Part shown: positions 17,684-28,402 of the stretch, piece after piece | How positions within the stretch are numbered: the stretch's first letter is position 1 | Layout of the letters: the number at the start of each line of letters is the position of its first letter | NCBI GenBank assembly: GCA_019116025.1 | Contig: DXCM01000068.1 | Location: 1 to 48,316 of the forward strand | Reading direction: 5' to 3' | Source of the DNA: Candidatus Companilactobacillus pullicola | Lineage (GTDB): Bacteria; Bacillota; Bacilli; Lactobacillales; Lactobacillaceae | DNA length: 48,316 nt | Position numbers and translations under genes: made by a program | Notes under the pieces: generated by a model | Seen by the model: the letters and a program-made list of their open reading frames with translations, nothing else | Told to the model about the DNA's origin: nothing | Database searches by the model: none

Positions 17684-18976
17684 TTGTCAACAAATCAACA
17701 TTTAATTATTATTTCGCTTGATTCTCTAGGATTTAGAGATATTGATGAACATCTCGATGAATTACCAACATTGAGCAAGTTAGTACATGGAGGTACTTGG
17801 GTAAAAAAAGTTCAGGGAATTTATCCAACGTTAACTTATCCTTCACATACGACTATTATCACAGGTCAATATCCAAGTGTTCATGGAATTGTAAATAATA
17901 CTAAGATTCAATCTAATCGTCGATCACCAGATTGGTACTGGTATCAAAAGGACGTTAGGTCCACAACACTTTACGATTTGGCGAGAAAGAAAGGATTTAA
18001 AACATCGGCTTTTTTGTGGCCAGTCACAGCTGGCAGTAAGATTGATTACAATTTAGCTGAAATCTTTCCTAATCGTATTTGGACTAATCAAGTTTTAGTT
18101 TCTTTAAAGGCTAGTTCGCCATTATTCATTTTGGAAATGGACAAAAAATACGGTAAATTGCGTAATGGTATCAAGCAGCCTGCCTTAGATGAGTTCATTA
18201 CAGCTTGCGCAGTTGATACGGTTAAGAATAAGCGTCCTAATTTAATGTTGTTGCATTTGGTTGATATGGATAGCATGCGTCATCGATATGGGGTTCGTTC
18301 TGAAGATGCTATGAAGGCCTTGCATCGTTTGGATCGTCACGTAAAACAAGTGATTGATGCTACTAAGGAAGCGGGTACTTTTGACGATACCAACTTTGTA
18401 ATCTTAGGTGATCATTATCAAATCAACGTTGATAAGATGATCCATTTAAACACTTTATTTGCTAAGAGAGGCTGGTTGAAGCCACTTAAAGATCAAACCT
18501 TTAAGAAGGACTGGTCAGTTATGGCAAAGACATGTGATGGTTCAACCTATATTTACACAAGAAATTTTGATCAGATCCAACGTTTGAAAGAGTTGATTTC
18601 CAGCGTCGAAGGTGTAGAAAAAATTTATTCGTCGCAAGAGGCTGCATCAATGGGAGCAGATCCTAATTGTACATTGATGGTTGAAGCTAAAGCAGGATAT
18701 TACTTCACTGATGAAAGTGATCGTCCTAATGTCGTGGAACAAGTTCTTCCTGAAATGATGGGCGATACTGATCGATATCGTGGTGTTCATGGCTATCATC
18801 CTCAAAAACCAGGCTACAAAACAACCTTAATTTTTAACGGTCCAATGATTGAAAAAAATCATACGGTCGAACAGGCTAATTTAGTAGATGAAGCACCAAC
18901 ATTTGCCAGATTATTAGGTTTGAAATTTGATAAGCCGATAGCCGGAAATAGTATTGAGGATGTATTTATCGATTAG
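17684..18976 (+). CDS. type I phosphodiesterase / nucleotide pyrophosphatase family protein
   Basis: A 430-residue member of the alkaline-phosphatase superfamily. The N-terminal metal ligand is in IISLDSLGFRDID, the catalytic threonine region is YPTLTYPSHTTIITGQYPSVHGI, a DSMRHRYG metal motif follows, then LGDHYQIN, and a late ligand in RGVHGYHP. These fit hydrolysis of phosphodiester or pyrophosphate bonds; the substrate is unknown. There is no signal peptide, so it probably acts in the cytosol. The usual GDHGM motif is changed to GDHYQ. TTG start after GAGGAGAGAG. The MFS gene follows after 14 bases and is probably cotranscribed. Confidence 0.8.
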   Translation: MSTNQHLIIISLDSLGFRDIDEHLDELPTLSKLVHGGTWVKKVQGIYPTLTYPSHTTIITGQYPSVHGIVNNTKIQSNRRSPDWYWYQKDVRSTTLYDLARKKGFKTSAFLWPVTAGSKIDYNLAEIFPNRIWTNQVLVSLKASSPLFILEMDKKYGKLRNGIKQPALDEFITACAVDTVKNKRPNLMLLHLVDMDSMRHRYGVRSEDAMKALHRLDRHVKQVIDATKEAGTFDDTNFVILGDHYQINVDKMIHLNTLFAKRGWLKPLKDQTFKKDWSVMAKTCDGSTYIYTRNFDQIQRLKELISSVEGVEKIYSSQEAASMGADPNCTLMVEAKAGYYFTDESDRPNVVEQVLPEMMGDTDRYRGVHGYHPQKPGYKTTLIFNGPMIEKNHTVEQANLVDEAPTFARLLGLKFDKPIAGNSIEDVFID

Positions 18977-18990
18977 AATAGAGGAATCTT

Positions 18991-20235
18991 ATGAGGTTTA
19001 ATAAAAAACAGTGGAGTTGGATCTTCTACGACTGGGCTAATTCTGGTTATGGCATAATCGTAACAACGGCGGTTTTACCAGTTTACTTTAAGTCAGTAGC
19101 ACAAAGCTCTGGAGTTTCAGCCGCAAATGCGACAGCTTTCTGGGGGTATGCCAATAGTTTTGGAACATTATTGGTTTCGATATTAGCACCTGTTTTAGGC
19201 GCTTTGGCAGATTATCCACATCACAAAAAACGTTTAATGAATTATTTTTCATTTTTAGGAATTATTATGACATTTGGTTTGGCCTTAGTGCCATCGAATC
19301 AATGGCAATTACTGTTAGGTGTGTATATCCTGTCGATAATTGGGTATTCAGCGGGAAACTTATTTTACGATAGTTTCTTGACCGATGTTGCTAGTAATGA
19401 AGAAATGGATGTTCTTTCTTCAAATGGATATGCTTATGGTTATCTAGGTGGAGTTGTAGCTTTCATTTTATTCTTAGTTTTACAGTTGACTAGTGGTTTT
19501 GGGATGTTATCTAGTTATGGCGTAGCCCGTTGGAGTTTTCTGTTGGCGGCCATTTGGTGGATTATCTTTTTCATTCCACTTTTGAAGAATGTTCAACAGG
19601 TATACTCGTTACCAGAAAATCCACATCCAGTTACATCGAGTTTTAAGCGAGTTTGGAAAACAGTTACTCACTTGAGAAAATATAAGGCCGCAGCTTGGTT
19701 CTTAGTTGCATATTTCTTCTATATTGATGGAGTTGACACGATCTTTACAATGGCAACTTCGATCGGTATGGATATGGGAATCAACACGACAACTTTGATG
19801 TTGGTTTTGTTAGTAGTTCAGTTGGTAGCATTTCCATTTTCTATTCTGTATGGATGGTTTGCTAACAAAGTTTCTACTAGAGCCGGAATTCTTTTAGGGA
19901 TTGTTTTATATTTAGGTATTTGTTTGTACGCTTTGAAACTAACAAGCACAAAAGACTTTTGGATCCTGGCCGTCTTAGTCGGAACTAGTCAAGGTGGTAT
20001 TCAGGCTCTAAGCCGTTCTTACTTTGGAAAATTAATTCCTAAGAAATCGGGAAGTGAATTTTTCGGATTTTATAATATTTTAGGGAAATTCTCAGCAGTA
20101 ATGGGACCAATCTTGGTTGGTATCGTTACACAGATTACTGGAAAGTCCACTATTGGTGCCGCTTCATTGAGTATTTTATTCTTCATTGGATTGATAATTT
20201 TCTTAATGTTGCCCCGTTTAGTCAATGAAAATTAA
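18991..20235 (+). CDS. MFS transporter, Atg22/UMF-type
   Basis: A 414-residue membrane protein with about 12 hydrophobic segments. The start (SWIFYDWANSGYGIIVTTAVLPVYFKS) and YGYLGGVVAFILFLVLQL are typical of the Atg22-like branch of the major facilitator superfamily (compare Bacillus YxiO). Fungal Atg22 exports amino acids from vacuoles; the bacterial substrate is unknown. It probably forms an operon with the phosphodiesterase gene, and the nearest downstream terminator lies in the uvrB leader. The ATG is preceded by GAGGAATC. Confidence 0.82.
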   Translation: MRFNKKQWSWIFYDWANSGYGIIVTTAVLPVYFKSVAQSSGVSAANATAFWGYANSFGTLLVSILAPVLGALADYPHHKKRLMNYFSFLGIIMTFGLALVPSNQWQLLLGVYILSIIGYSAGNLFYDSFLTDVASNEEMDVLSSNGYAYGYLGGVVAFILFLVLQLTSGFGMLSSYGVARWSFLLAAIWWIIFFIPLLKNVQQVYSLPENPHPVTSSFKRVWKTVTHLRKYKAAAWFLVAYFFYIDGVDTIFTMATSIGMDMGINTTTLMLVLLVVQLVAFPFSILYGWFANKVSTRAGILLGIVLYLGICLYALKLTSTKDFWILAVLVGTSQGGIQALSRSYFGKLIPKKSGSEFFGFYNILGKFSAVMGPILVGIVTQITGKSTIGAASLSILFFIGLIIFLMLPRLVNEN

Positions 20236-20242
20236 ATTATGG

Positions 20243-20268
20243 CGAAAATATGTTCGCTATGGTAATAT
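20243..20268 (+). promoter_or_regulatory. SOS (LexA) box and promoter of uvrBA
   Basis: CGAAAATATGTTCG (20243-20256) matches the Firmicute LexA/DinR consensus CGAAC-N4-GTTCG at all but one position. An extended -10 (TGG then TAATAT, 20263-20268) begins 6 bases later, and a poor -35 (TGGCGA) overlaps the left end of the box. LexA bound here would repress uvrBA until DNA damage. Confidence 0.75.
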
Positions 20269-20298
20269 AGAGCCAGCGTAATAAGCCTGACATTAATT

Positions 20299-20335
20299 AC
20301 ATCTAATTCGTGTGCGAGAGTTAGATGTTTTTTTT
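20299..20335 (+). terminator. hairpin with T-tract in the uvrB leader
   Basis: ACATCTAA (20299-20306) pairs with TTAGATGT (20321-20328) around a 14-base loop, followed by seven further T. It lies downstream of the SOS promoter and only 25 bases before the uvrB start, so it can act on both the MFS transcript and the uvrBA leader. Confidence 0.75.
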
Positions 20336-20359
20336 AGTTCAAAGGGGGTAAATTAATCC

Positions 20360-22369
20360 GTGATAGATAGAGTTAACGATAATAAATTTGATTTGGTTTC
20401 CAAGTATTCACCTGCTGGGGATCAAGCTCAAGCGATAGATAAAATCACTAAGGATTTTGAAGCTGGTGACAAAGAGGTCATTCTTGAGGGTGCTACTGGT
20501 ACTGGTAAGACATTTACAATGGCTAATGTTATCAAGAATTTGAATAAGCCAACATTGATTATTTCTCACAACAAGACTTTGGCGGGACAATTGTACGGTG
20601 AATTCAAAGAGTTTTTCCCAAATAATGCGGTTGAATATTTTGTCAGTTATTATGACTACTATCAACCGGAAGCTTATGTTCCTTCTAGCGATACTTATAT
20701 TGAGAAGGATTCAAGTATCAACGATGAAATCGATAAGTTACGTCATTCGGCTACAAGCTCACTTTTGGAACGTAATGACGTTATTGTAGTTGCTTCAGTT
20801 TCGTGTATCTTCGGTTTAGGTGATCCTAGAGAATATGCGGACAGTATTATTTCTTTGCGAGTGGGACAACAGATTGCTCGTGATTCTTTGTTAGAAGAAT
20901 TAGTTGATAATCAGTTTGAACGAAACGATATTGACTTTCAACGTGGAAGATTTCGTGTACGTGGGGATGTTGTAGATATTTTCCCAGCTTCACGTGATGA
21001 TAATGCTATTCGTGTTGAATTTTTTGGTGATGAGATTGATCGAATTATTGAAATGGATGCTTTAACTGGTGAGATAAAGGGTTCAATGGATCATATTGGT
21101 ATCTTCCCAGCAACTCACTTTATGATCAGTGATTCCAAAATGGATGAAGCTTTAAAGCGTATTAAGGATGAAATGGATCAACAAGTCGACAAGTTTACTA
21201 AAGAAGGTAAATTGTTGGAAGCTCAGCGTATTAAACAAAGAACGGAATACGATATTGAAATGATGCGAGAGATGGGTTACACCTCTGGTATTGAAAATTA
21301 CTCTCGGCACATGGAAGGTAGAGCTGAAGGTGAACCACCATTTACACTTTTGGATTTCTTCCCTAAGGATTTTAATATCATGATTGATGAGTCACATGTT
21401 ACCATGCCGCAGATTCGTGGTATGTATAATGGCGATCGTGCCAGAAAACAACAGTTGGTTGATTATGGTTTCCGTTTACCAAGTGCTTTGGATAACCGTC
21501 CTTTGAAGTTGGAAGAGTTTGAAAAACATGTTAACCGAATTCTATATGTTTCAGCTACACCTGGGCCTTATGAATTGGATCGAACTGATAACAAGGCGGA
21601 ACAAATTATTCGTCCTACTGGTTTGCTAGATCCTAAGATTGAAGTACGTCCAATTATGGGACAGATTGATGATTTAGTTGGTGAGATCAACGACCGTGTT
21701 GCAAAACATGAAAGAGTCTTTGTAACCACGTTAACGAAGAAGATGGCTGAAGATCTGACTGATTACTTTAAAGATTTAGGAATTAAAGTTAGATATTTGC
21801 ATAGTGATATTAAAACTTTGGAACGAACTAAGATAATTCGTGATTTACGATTAGGTAAATTTGACGTCTTGATTGGAATCAATTTGCTTCGTGAGGGTAT
21901 TGATGTTCCTGAAGTTTCCTTAATCGCAATTTTGGATGCTGATAAGGAAGGCTTCTTGAGAGCTGAACGTTCATTAGTTCAGATTATTGGTCGTGCTTCG
22001 CGTAATGAACATGGTAAAGTTATCATGTATGCTGATTCAATCACCGATTCAATGCGTGGTGCAATTGATGCAACGGCACGTCGTCGTAAATTACAGATGA
22101 AGTTCAATGAGGAACACAATATAACACCTAAGACGATTGTTAAACCAATTCGGGATGCTATTTCAATGTTCCAGAAAGTCGATAATTCGTCATCAGAGAC
22201 AGAGAAAATCGATGATGATATTGACTTTAAGGATATGAGTAAGAAGGAACGTGAGGAACTTCTTGCTAACCTAAATGATCAAATGGAAGCTGCTGCTAAG
22301 AAGCTCGATTTTGAAGCTGCTGCCAATTTGCGTGACACGATTTTAGAATTAAAGGCGGAAATGAAATAG
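20360..22369 (+). CDS. uvrB: excinuclease ABC subunit B
   Basis: Damage-verification helicase of nucleotide excision repair, loaded by UvrA and nicked alongside by UvrC. The 669 residues show Walker A GATGTGKT at 44-51, the beta-hairpin region [21 protein letters not shown], helicase motif II ([10 protein letters not shown]) and motif VI (QIIGRASRN). The C-terminal UVR domain ([22 protein letters not shown]) contacts UvrC. GTG start 20360 after AAAGGGGGT. The uvrA ATG is 1 base after the stop, so the two genes are one unit. Confidence 0.97.
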   Translation: MIDRVNDNKFDLVSKYSPAGDQAQAIDKITKDFEAGDKEVILEGATGTGKTFTMANVIKNLNKPTLIISHNKTLAGQLYGEFKEFFPNNAVEYFVSYYDYYQPEAYVPSSDTYIEKDSSINDEIDKLRHSATSSLLERNDVIVVASVSCIFGLGDPREYADSIISLRVGQQIARDSLLEELVDNQFERNDIDFQRGRFRVRGDVVDIFPASRDDNAIRVEFFGDEIDRIIEMDALTGEIKGSMDHIGIFPATHFMISDSKMDEALKRIKDEMDQQVDKFTKEGKLLEAQRIKQRTEYDIEMMREMGYTSGIENYSRHMEGRAEGEPPFTLLDFFPKDFNIMIDESHVTMPQIRGMYNGDRARKQQLVDYGFRLPSALDNRPLKLEEFEKHVNRILYVSATPGPYELDRTDNKAEQIIRPTGLLDPKIEVRPIMGQIDDLVGEINDRVAKHERVFVTTLTKKMAEDLTDYFKDLGIKVRYLHSDIKTLERTKIIRDLRLGKFDVLIGINLLREGIDVPEVSLIAILDADKEGFLRAERSLVQIIGRASRNEHGKVIMYADSITDSMRGAIDATARRRKLQMKFNEEHNITPKTIVKPIRDAISMFQKVDNSSSETEKIDDDIDFKDMSKKEREELLANLNDQMEAAAKKLDFEAAANLRDTILELKAEMK

Positions 22370-22370
22370 T

Positions 22371-25241
22371 ATGTTAAATGATAAAATTGTTATTCATGGT
22401 GCACGTGCACATAATTTAAAGAATATTGATGTAACGATACCTAGAGATAAACTTGTCGTAATGACTGGTTTATCAGGTTCAGGTAAGAGTTCATTAGCTT
22501 TTGATACGCTTTATGCTGAGGGCCAAAGACGTTATGTTGAAAGTTTATCTTCTTATGCTCGTCAATTTTTAGGCCAGATGGATAAGCCGGATGTTGATTC
22601 AATCGATGGGTTGAGTCCAGCTATTTCGATTGACCAAAAAACGACATCTAAAAATCCTCGATCAACTGTAGGTACAGTTACCGAGATCAATGATTATTTA
22701 CGATTGTTGTGGGCTCGTGTAGGGACACCTATTTGTCCTAATGATGGAACTAAAATTACTAGTCAATCAGCTCAACAAATGGTTGATGCCATTTTGAAAT
22801 TGGATGACGGAACTAAATTACAGATTCTTTCACCAGTTGTTCGTGCTAAACGTGGTCAACATAAAAAAGCCTTGAATCAAATTAAGAAACAAGGTTACGT
22901 TCGTATTCGTGTTGATGGCGAGATTCATGATGTTGGCGAAGATATTGAACTAGATAAGAATAAGAAGCATGATATCGATGTCGTTGTCGATCGTATTGTT
23001 ATTAATGATCATATTAAGTCACGTTTATTTGATTCAGTAGAAGCAGCTTTACGACTTTCTGATGGCTATATGAATGTTGACGTCATCGGTTCGGATATGA
23101 TGGTTTTCTCAGAAAAGAATGCTTGTCCAATTTGTGGATTTACAGTCGGCGAACTAGAACCTCGTTTATTCTCATTCAATGCTCCTTTTGGTGCTTGTGA
23201 GAATTGTGATGGTTTAGGTATCAAACTAGAAGTTGATATGGATCTAGTTATTCCTGATAGGACTAAGACTTTGGCTGAAGGGGCAATTGAACCTTGGAAT
23301 CCAATCAGTTCCCAATACTATCCAGAAATGTTAGCTCAAGCTGCTAAAGAATTTGGTATTGATATGAATACACCATTCGAAAAATTGCCTAAAAAGGATC
23401 AAGATATTATTCTAAATGGTTCTGATGGTAAAACATTCCATTTCCATTATGAGAATGACTTTGGTGGTGTTCGTGATGTCGATGTTCCATTTGAAGGGGT
23501 TATTCCTAATATTAATCGTCGCTATCATGAGACTAACAGTGACTTTACTCGTGAAGTTATGAGAAAGTATATGACTGAATTGAAGTGTCCAGTTTGCCAT
23601 GGTAAGAGATTGAATCGCCAGGCATTGGCCGTAAAGGTTGAGGGCAAGGATATTGCTGAAGTTTCTGATATGTCGGTCAAAGATGAACTACCATTCTTTA
23701 AGTCAGTTAAGTTTGGTGAACAAAATACCGTTATTGCTCAACCAATCTTGAAAGAAGTTAAGGACCGTCTTAGCTTCTTGATCAATGTAGGTTTGGAATA
23801 TTTGTCATTATCACGAGCCGCTGGAACGCTTTCTGGTGGTGAAGCTCAAAGAATTCGTTTGGCAACTCAAATTGGTTCGAATCTATCTGGAGTTATGTAT
23901 ATTTTGGATGAGCCTTCAATTGGTCTACATCAACGTGATAATGATCGTCTGATCAGTTCTTTGAAGAAGATGCGTGATCTAGGCAATACATTGATTGTCG
24001 TTGAACACGATGAGGATACAATGCGTGCAGCTGATTATTTGATTGATGTTGGACCTGGAGCGGGTGAAAATGGTGGTCAGATTGTAGCTGCCGGAACTCC
24101 AGCTGAAGTAGAAAAAAACGCTAAATCTTTAACTGGTCAGTACTTAGCTGGTAAAAAGTTCATTCCAGTTCCTTTGGAAAGACGTGCCGGTAATGGTCAG
24201 TCTGTTGAAGTTTTTGGTGCTCAAGAAAACAATCTAAAGAAGTTAAATGTTAAGTTTCCATTAGGTAAATTTACCGTTGTGACTGGAGTTTCTGGTTCAG
24301 GTAAATCTACGTTGGTTAACATGATTTTGAAGCGAGCTTTGGCTCAAAAGATGAATCATAATTCTGAAAAACCTGGTAAATATAAGAAGATTACTGGTTA
24401 CGAGAATTTGGAAAAAGTGATTGCAATTGATCAAAGTCCAATTGGTCGTACACCAAGAAGTAATCCAGCTACTTATACGGGTGTCTTTGATGATGTCCGT
24501 GATTTATTTGCTCAAACAAATGAAGCAAAATTACGTGGTTATAAGAAGGGGAGATTCTCCTTTAACATTAAAGGTGGACGTTGCGAAAATTGTCGTGGTG
24601 ACGGAATCATCAAGATTGAGATGAATTTCTTACCTGACGTTTACGTGCCATGTGAAGTTTGTCATGGAACACGTTATAATTCAGAAACTTTGGAAGTTAC
24701 TTATAAGGGCAAGAATATTGCACAAGTACTCGATATGAAGGTTTCTGAAGCCTTGGACTTCTTTAGCAATATTCCAAAGATCAAGCGTAAGTTGCAAACA
24801 ATTCAAGATGTAGGATTGGGTTATGTCTCATTAGGACAATCAGCTACACAGTTATCTGGTGGTGAGGCTCAAAGAATGAAGTTGGCTTCAGAACTTTATA
24901 AGAAGTCTAATGGTAAAAACTTCTACATTTTAGATGAACCTACAACAGGATTGCATACTGATGATATCAAACGTCTCTTAGGAGTCTTACAACGTTTAGT
25001 AGATGAAGGTAATACGGTCTTAGTTATTGAGCATAATTTAGACGTTATTAAATCTGCTGATTGGTTGATTGATCTTGGGCCTGAAGGTGGCGAAGGTGGA
25101 GGTACTATTGTTGGTACTGGTACACCTGAAGATCTAGTTAAGGTAAAAGATAGTTATACCGGTCAGTATTTGAAACCAGTTTTAAAACGAGATACTGAAC
25201 GTACAAAAGATGCGAGTAAAGAACAAAGTGAAATTGAATAG
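22371..25241 (+). CDS. uvrA: excinuclease ABC subunit A
   Basis: DNA-damage recognition ATPase, 956 residues, normal length. Two ABC modules are visible: Walker A GLSGSGKS near 33-40 with signature [16 protein letters not shown], and GVSGSGKS near 640 with [16 protein letters not shown]. Zinc-finger cysteine sets are present (CPICG with [18 protein letters not shown] with CEVCHG). It is cotranscribed with uvrB from the SOS promoter. It converges on a minus-strand antiporter gene, with a large hairpin between them. Confidence 0.97.
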   Translation: MLNDKIVIHGARAHNLKNIDVTIPRDKLVVMTGLSGSGKSSLAFDTLYAEGQRRYVESLSSYARQFLGQMDKPDVDSIDGLSPAISIDQKTTSKNPRSTVGTVTEINDYLRLLWARVGTPICPNDGTKITSQSAQQMVDAILKLDDGTKLQILSPVVRAKRGQHKKALNQIKKQGYVRIRVDGEIHDVGEDIELDKNKKHDIDVVVDRIVINDHIKSRLFDSVEAALRLSDGYMNVDVIGSDMMVFSEKNACPICGFTVGELEPRLFSFNAPFGACENCDGLGIKLEVDMDLVIPDRTKTLAEGAIEPWNPISSQYYPEMLAQAAKEFGIDMNTPFEKLPKKDQDIILNGSDGKTFHFHYENDFGGVRDVDVPFEGVIPNINRRYHETNSDFTREVMRKYMTELKCPVCHGKRLNRQALAVKVEGKDIAEVSDMSVKDELPFFKSVKFGEQNTVIAQPILKEVKDRLSFLINVGLEYLSLSRAAGTLSGGEAQRIRLATQIGSNLSGVMYILDEPSIGLHQRDNDRLISSLKKMRDLGNTLIVVEHDEDTMRAADYLIDVGPGAGENGGQIVAAGTPAEVEKNAKSLTGQYLAGKKFIPVPLERRAGNGQSVEVFGAQENNLKKLNVKFPLGKFTVVTGVSGSGKSTLVNMILKRALAQKMNHNSEKPGKYKKITGYENLEKVIAIDQSPIGRTPRSNPATYTGVFDDVRDLFAQTNEAKLRGYKKGRFSFNIKGGRCENCRGDGIIKIEMNFLPDVYVPCEVCHGTRYNSETLEVTYKGKNIAQVLDMKVSEALDFFSNIPKIKRKLQTIQDVGLGYVSLGQSATQLSGGEAQRMKLASELYKKSNGKNFYILDEPTTGLHTDDIKRLLGVLQRLVDEGNTVLVIEHNLDVIKSADWLIDLGPEGGEGGGTIVGTGTPEDLVKVKDSYTGQYLKPVLKRDTERTKDASKEQSEIE

Positions 25242-25259
25242 ATAATTTAACTAAAAATA

Positions 25260-25336
25260 AAAAGCAACATCTATTAAGGATTCACAGCGCACATAAATCT
25301 GTGTATTGTGAAATCCCAATAGATGTTGCTTTTTTA
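25260..25336. terminator. large bidirectional terminator hairpin between uvrA and the antiporter gene
   Basis: The outer 16-bp stem AAAAGCAACATCTATT (25260-25275) pairs with 25318-25333. A middle stem GGATT+CACA / TGTG+AATCC has one bulged A. An inner CACA / TGTG stem closes a 6-base loop. A T-tract follows on the plus strand, and the flanking A-run gives a T-tract on the minus strand. It serves two convergent genes. Confidence 0.85.
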
Positions 25337-25344
25337 CTTTCAGA

Positions 25345-27360
25345 TTATTCTTCATTTAAAGATTGTAGATAAACTAATTGATCGGTAGAAATTTGTTCAT
25401 AGAGAGCTCCACCTAACTCACGGCTAATTTCTTTAGTAGAAATCAAATGTTGGATATAGGTGTTTTCTTGTTGAAAGGCCTCGATTAAAAGTTCATTTTG
25501 ATCGTTTTCGTAATGATCACGACCGACTAAACGACGATGTCTCTCATCATAAGCTCGACGAGCAATACCGATTTCTCGATTATTTGCACTGTCGTTAACT
25601 AAACTTTGATTGAGATAGCTGGTAATTTTTGCATAAGGTTTCTTTTCGACTTCAGCAATTTTATCCCATAGCTTTCGATTTTGATCTAATAGCTGTTGAC
25701 GGTTGATGTTCTTACGTTTTAATTTCATTTTATGATACATTTTACGACGTTTTCGAGCAGTTTTAGTCAAAGAGATTTTTTCCACAAGATGGAATCTTAA
25801 GAAAAGTGAAATTCTCTGACGAAAACTACTCTGATATTGTAAGACAGTTCTACGAGCTACTCTCATATAGAGATCAGCACTTTGCTCTGAGATTTCACCA
25901 TTACCCAACATTTCATCGATAGTCTGTTGTTCAAGTTCGAAACAGTTATCAAAGATAATTGCTAATTTATTTTTGTCCACATGCCCATCCACAGTTCGTT
26001 GACCATCGAGAATGTTAATTACGCGACCAATACTAGTAGAATTGTCGTGATGTGTCTGTAAGGTAACGATAGCGTTGTCGACCATCTGGCCTTTAATATT
26101 GGCTAATTCATCTTCTGTGTATTTGGAAACTTGATGTGGCAATAATTTGGGTAAAACTAACGTAGGGACTAATAGACTAGTTAAGATAACAACGGCGGCA
26201 ACAAAGATAATGTCATTTCGATATGGAAAGGCCTGACCATTGAGTTTTAATGGAAGTGAAAAGGCCATTGCTAGAGTGATAGTTCCATGAACGCCACTAT
26301 ATGCCATAACGATGCTATTAGCGTGTTTTTCCTTTTTATCCCAAGCACGAATGTGAGCAAAATCCCAGTTAGTCCAACAATACCGTAAAACAGTCATAAC
26401 GATATAAAGTAGAATTCCTACTCCAAACAGGATGCCAACGGAACTAGCGTCGTGTTGATGTAAGTTTTGAATAACGCTTGGTAAGGACATCCCTAATAGA
26501 ACAAAGACGATTCCATTAAGAATACTGGAGAAGACATTCCAAGTACTGTTCATCACGATTTGGAGACGAGAACTAGTTAAACGCAGACGGTTTTGTTGAA
26601 TACCGTGCATTAATCCAGTTACAACCACTGCCAAAATTCCTGAAACTCCCACAGCTTCAGATATCAAGTAAACGACAAAAGGTGTTAAAAGGGTAAAAGG
26701 AACCATGACTGAAGGTGCATCAACGTGCATGTTGATCAGACGCAAACGAATAGAAACGATAATAACACCTAGAATTCCTCCTAGAATGATGCCACCAAAG
26801 AAGACATAGAAGAAGTTACCAATTCCGTTCAATAAAGAAAATTGACCAGTGACAGCAGCACTGATAGCTAGATTTAAAGCCACGATACCGGAAGCGTCAT
26901 TGAAAAGTGACTCGTTTTCAAGTGTACCCATAACTTCGGTGGGGACTAACATATTATTTGTAATAGAACCAACGGCCACTGCGTCGGTCGGTGTAATGAT
27001 TGCTCCTAAAGCAAAAGCTAGAGCTAACGGCATGCTAGGAATAATCAGGTGAGTCACAAAGCCGACAGCTAGGATAGAAATAATTGCTAATTCAACCGCC
27101 AGAGAAAAGGTGGTACCGACTTGATGGGTTAGTCTTGATAAACTGGTGTGTTGCCCGTCATTGAACATTAGTGCCGAAATAATAACAAGTAAAAAGATTT
27201 CCGGCTCCAACTCAAAATGTTTGTAAAAAGGCAAGAATGACAATAGTAGTCCAGCCCCAATCTGGATAAATGCGATTGGAATATTATTGAATTTCCATTG
27301 AACAATGTTGGCAAGTACCACGGCCGCGACTAATAAAAGTACTAAGAAAACTGTATTCAT
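25345..27360 (-). CDS. Na+/H+ antiporter, CPA1 (NhaP/NHE) family
   Basis: Sodium/proton exchanger for pH and sodium homeostasis, 671 residues. Residues 1 to about 395 form about 12 membrane segments with the CPA1 ion-binding motifs ITPTDAVAVG (T124-D126) and ESLFNDASGIV (N154-D155). The last 270 residues are a charged, largely helical cytosolic tail with RKRRKMYHKMKLKRKNINRQQ, probably regulatory. The ATG on the minus strand is preceded by AGAGGGGG. The gene stands alone, between the uvrA hairpin and the divergent rapZ operon. Exact ion preference (Na+, K+ or Li+) cannot be told. Confidence 0.9.
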   Translation of the reverse strand: MNTVFLVLLLVAAVVLANIVQWKFNNIPIAFIQIGAGLLLSFLPFYKHFELEPEIFLLVIISALMFNDGQHTSLSRLTHQVGTTFSLAVELAIISILAVGFVTHLIIPSMPLALAFALGAIITPTDAVAVGSITNNMLVPTEVMGTLENESLFNDASGIVALNLAISAAVTGQFSLLNGIGNFFYVFFGGIILGGILGVIIVSIRLRLINMHVDAPSVMVPFTLLTPFVVYLISEAVGVSGILAVVVTGLMHGIQQNRLRLTSSRLQIVMNSTWNVFSSILNGIVFVLLGMSLPSVIQNLHQHDASSVGILFGVGILLYIVMTVLRYCWTNWDFAHIRAWDKKEKHANSIVMAYSGVHGTITLAMAFSLPLKLNGQAFPYRNDIIFVAAVVILTSLLVPTLVLPKLLPHQVSKYTEDELANIKGQMVDNAIVTLQTHHDNSTSIGRVINILDGQRTVDGHVDKNKLAIIFDNCFELEQQTIDEMLGNGEISEQSADLYMRVARRTVLQYQSSFRQRISLFLRFHLVEKISLTKTARKRRKMYHKMKLKRKNINRQQLLDQNRKLWDKIAEVEKKPYAKITSYLNQSLVNDSANNREIGIARRAYDERHRRLVGRDHYENDQNELLIEAFQQENTYIQHLISTKEISRELGGALYEQISTDQLVYLQSLNEE

Positions 27361-27436
27361 AAATTTCCCCCTCTAATTGGTTTAATTTTATCGCAAATCG
27401 GCTATAAAAAATATTTTTATCTTTCCATTGCCAAAA

Positions 27437-27465
27437 GTGACACGCCTGGCTTGTTATGGTATGCT
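27437..27465 (+). promoter_or_regulatory. promoter of the rapZ-yvcK-whiA operon
   Basis: GTGACA (27437-27442), a 17-bp spacer ending in TGG, and TATGCT (27460-27465) form an extended -10 promoter about 23 bases before the rapZ ATG, giving a very short leader. Confidence 0.6.
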
Positions 27466-27487
27466 TATATAGAATGTGAGGTGCAAA

Positions 27488-28402
27488 ATGGCAAAAGATA
27501 CACTTAGTTTAGTTATAGTAACCGGGATGAGTGGGGCAGGTAAGACTGTTGCCATGCAGTCCTTTGAAGATCTAGGTTATTTTTGTATTGATAATATGCC
27601 ACCTAATCTGCTTCCTAAGTTTTGGGAATTAGTTCATGAATCAGGAACAATTAAAAAAGTAGCTTTAGTTGTCGACATTAGATCACGTGCTTTTTATGAC
27701 GAAATTTTCTCAATGTTGTCACAAGTTGACGAAGATGAACAAGAAAAGCACCAAAAAGTTGATATGAAGATTCTCTTCTTAAATGCATCAGATGAAGAGT
27801 TAGTTTCTCGCTACAAAGAGACTCGTCGTAGTCATCCTCTTGCAATGGAGGGTCGATTACTTGATGGCATTGAAAAAGAACGAGAACTCCTTTCAGAGAT
27901 CAGAGGTCGTGCATCTGTTGAGATCGATACGACCGATTTGACGCCACGTCAACTACGTGAAGAAATTTTTGATAATTTTCAAGAGTCAACGGGAGTACCA
28001 ACTTTCCATATTGAAGTAATGTCATTTGGCTTTAAGTATGGTTTGCCAATTGATGCCGATATTGTAATGGATGTCAGATTTTTAAGAAATCCATTTTATA
28101 TTAAAGAATTAAAAACACAAACAGGGATAGATAAGCCTGTTTATGATTATGTTATGGATGATCCAGATACGAAGAATTTCTACGATAAGTTTTCTAGCTT
28201 GTTGAAGGATATTATTCCTGGATATGAAAAAGAAGGTAAAACTAGCTTAACAATTGCAATTGGCTGTACTGGTGGTCAACATCGATCAGTTGCGATTGCT
28301 CAACGTCTTGGTACTGATCTGAAAAAGAAGTACTACGTTGATATAACTCATCGTGACATGGAAAAATCTCAAAAGAAGGTAATCGAAGATGGCCGAAAAT
28401 AG
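27488..28402 (+). CDS. rapZ: RNase adapter / nucleotide-binding protein RapZ (YvcJ)
   Basis: P-loop protein of the RapZ family. The E. coli member guides RNase E to the glmZ small RNA, and the Bacillus member YvcJ binds nucleotides and affects competence. Walker A GMSGAGKT lies near the N-terminus, followed by [17 protein letters not shown]. The C-terminal domain has [25 protein letters not shown] and [18 protein letters not shown] chose ATG 27488 (304 residues) after GAGGTG. An in-frame GTG at 27476 overlaps this RBS. The end overlaps yvcK by 14 bases. Confidence 0.94.
   Translation: MAKDTLSLVIVTGMSGAGKTVAMQSFEDLGYFCIDNMPPNLLPKFWELVHESGTIKKVALVVDIRSRAFYDEIFSMLSQVDEDEQEKHQKVDMKILFLNASDEELVSRYKETRRSHPLAMEGRLLDGIEKERELLSEIRGRASVEIDTTDLTPRQLREEIFDNFQESTGVPTFHIEVMSFGFKYGLPIDADIVMDVRFLRNPFYIKELKTQTGIDKPVYDYVMDDPDTKNFYDKFSSLLKDIIPGYEKEGKTSLTIAIGCTGGQHRSVAIAQRLGTDLKKKYYVDITHRDMEKSQKKVIEDGRK

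Noticed and set aside
27476..27487. RapZ start at GTG 27476
   Set aside because: The GTG overlaps the RBS GAGGTG of the family-typical start at 27488.
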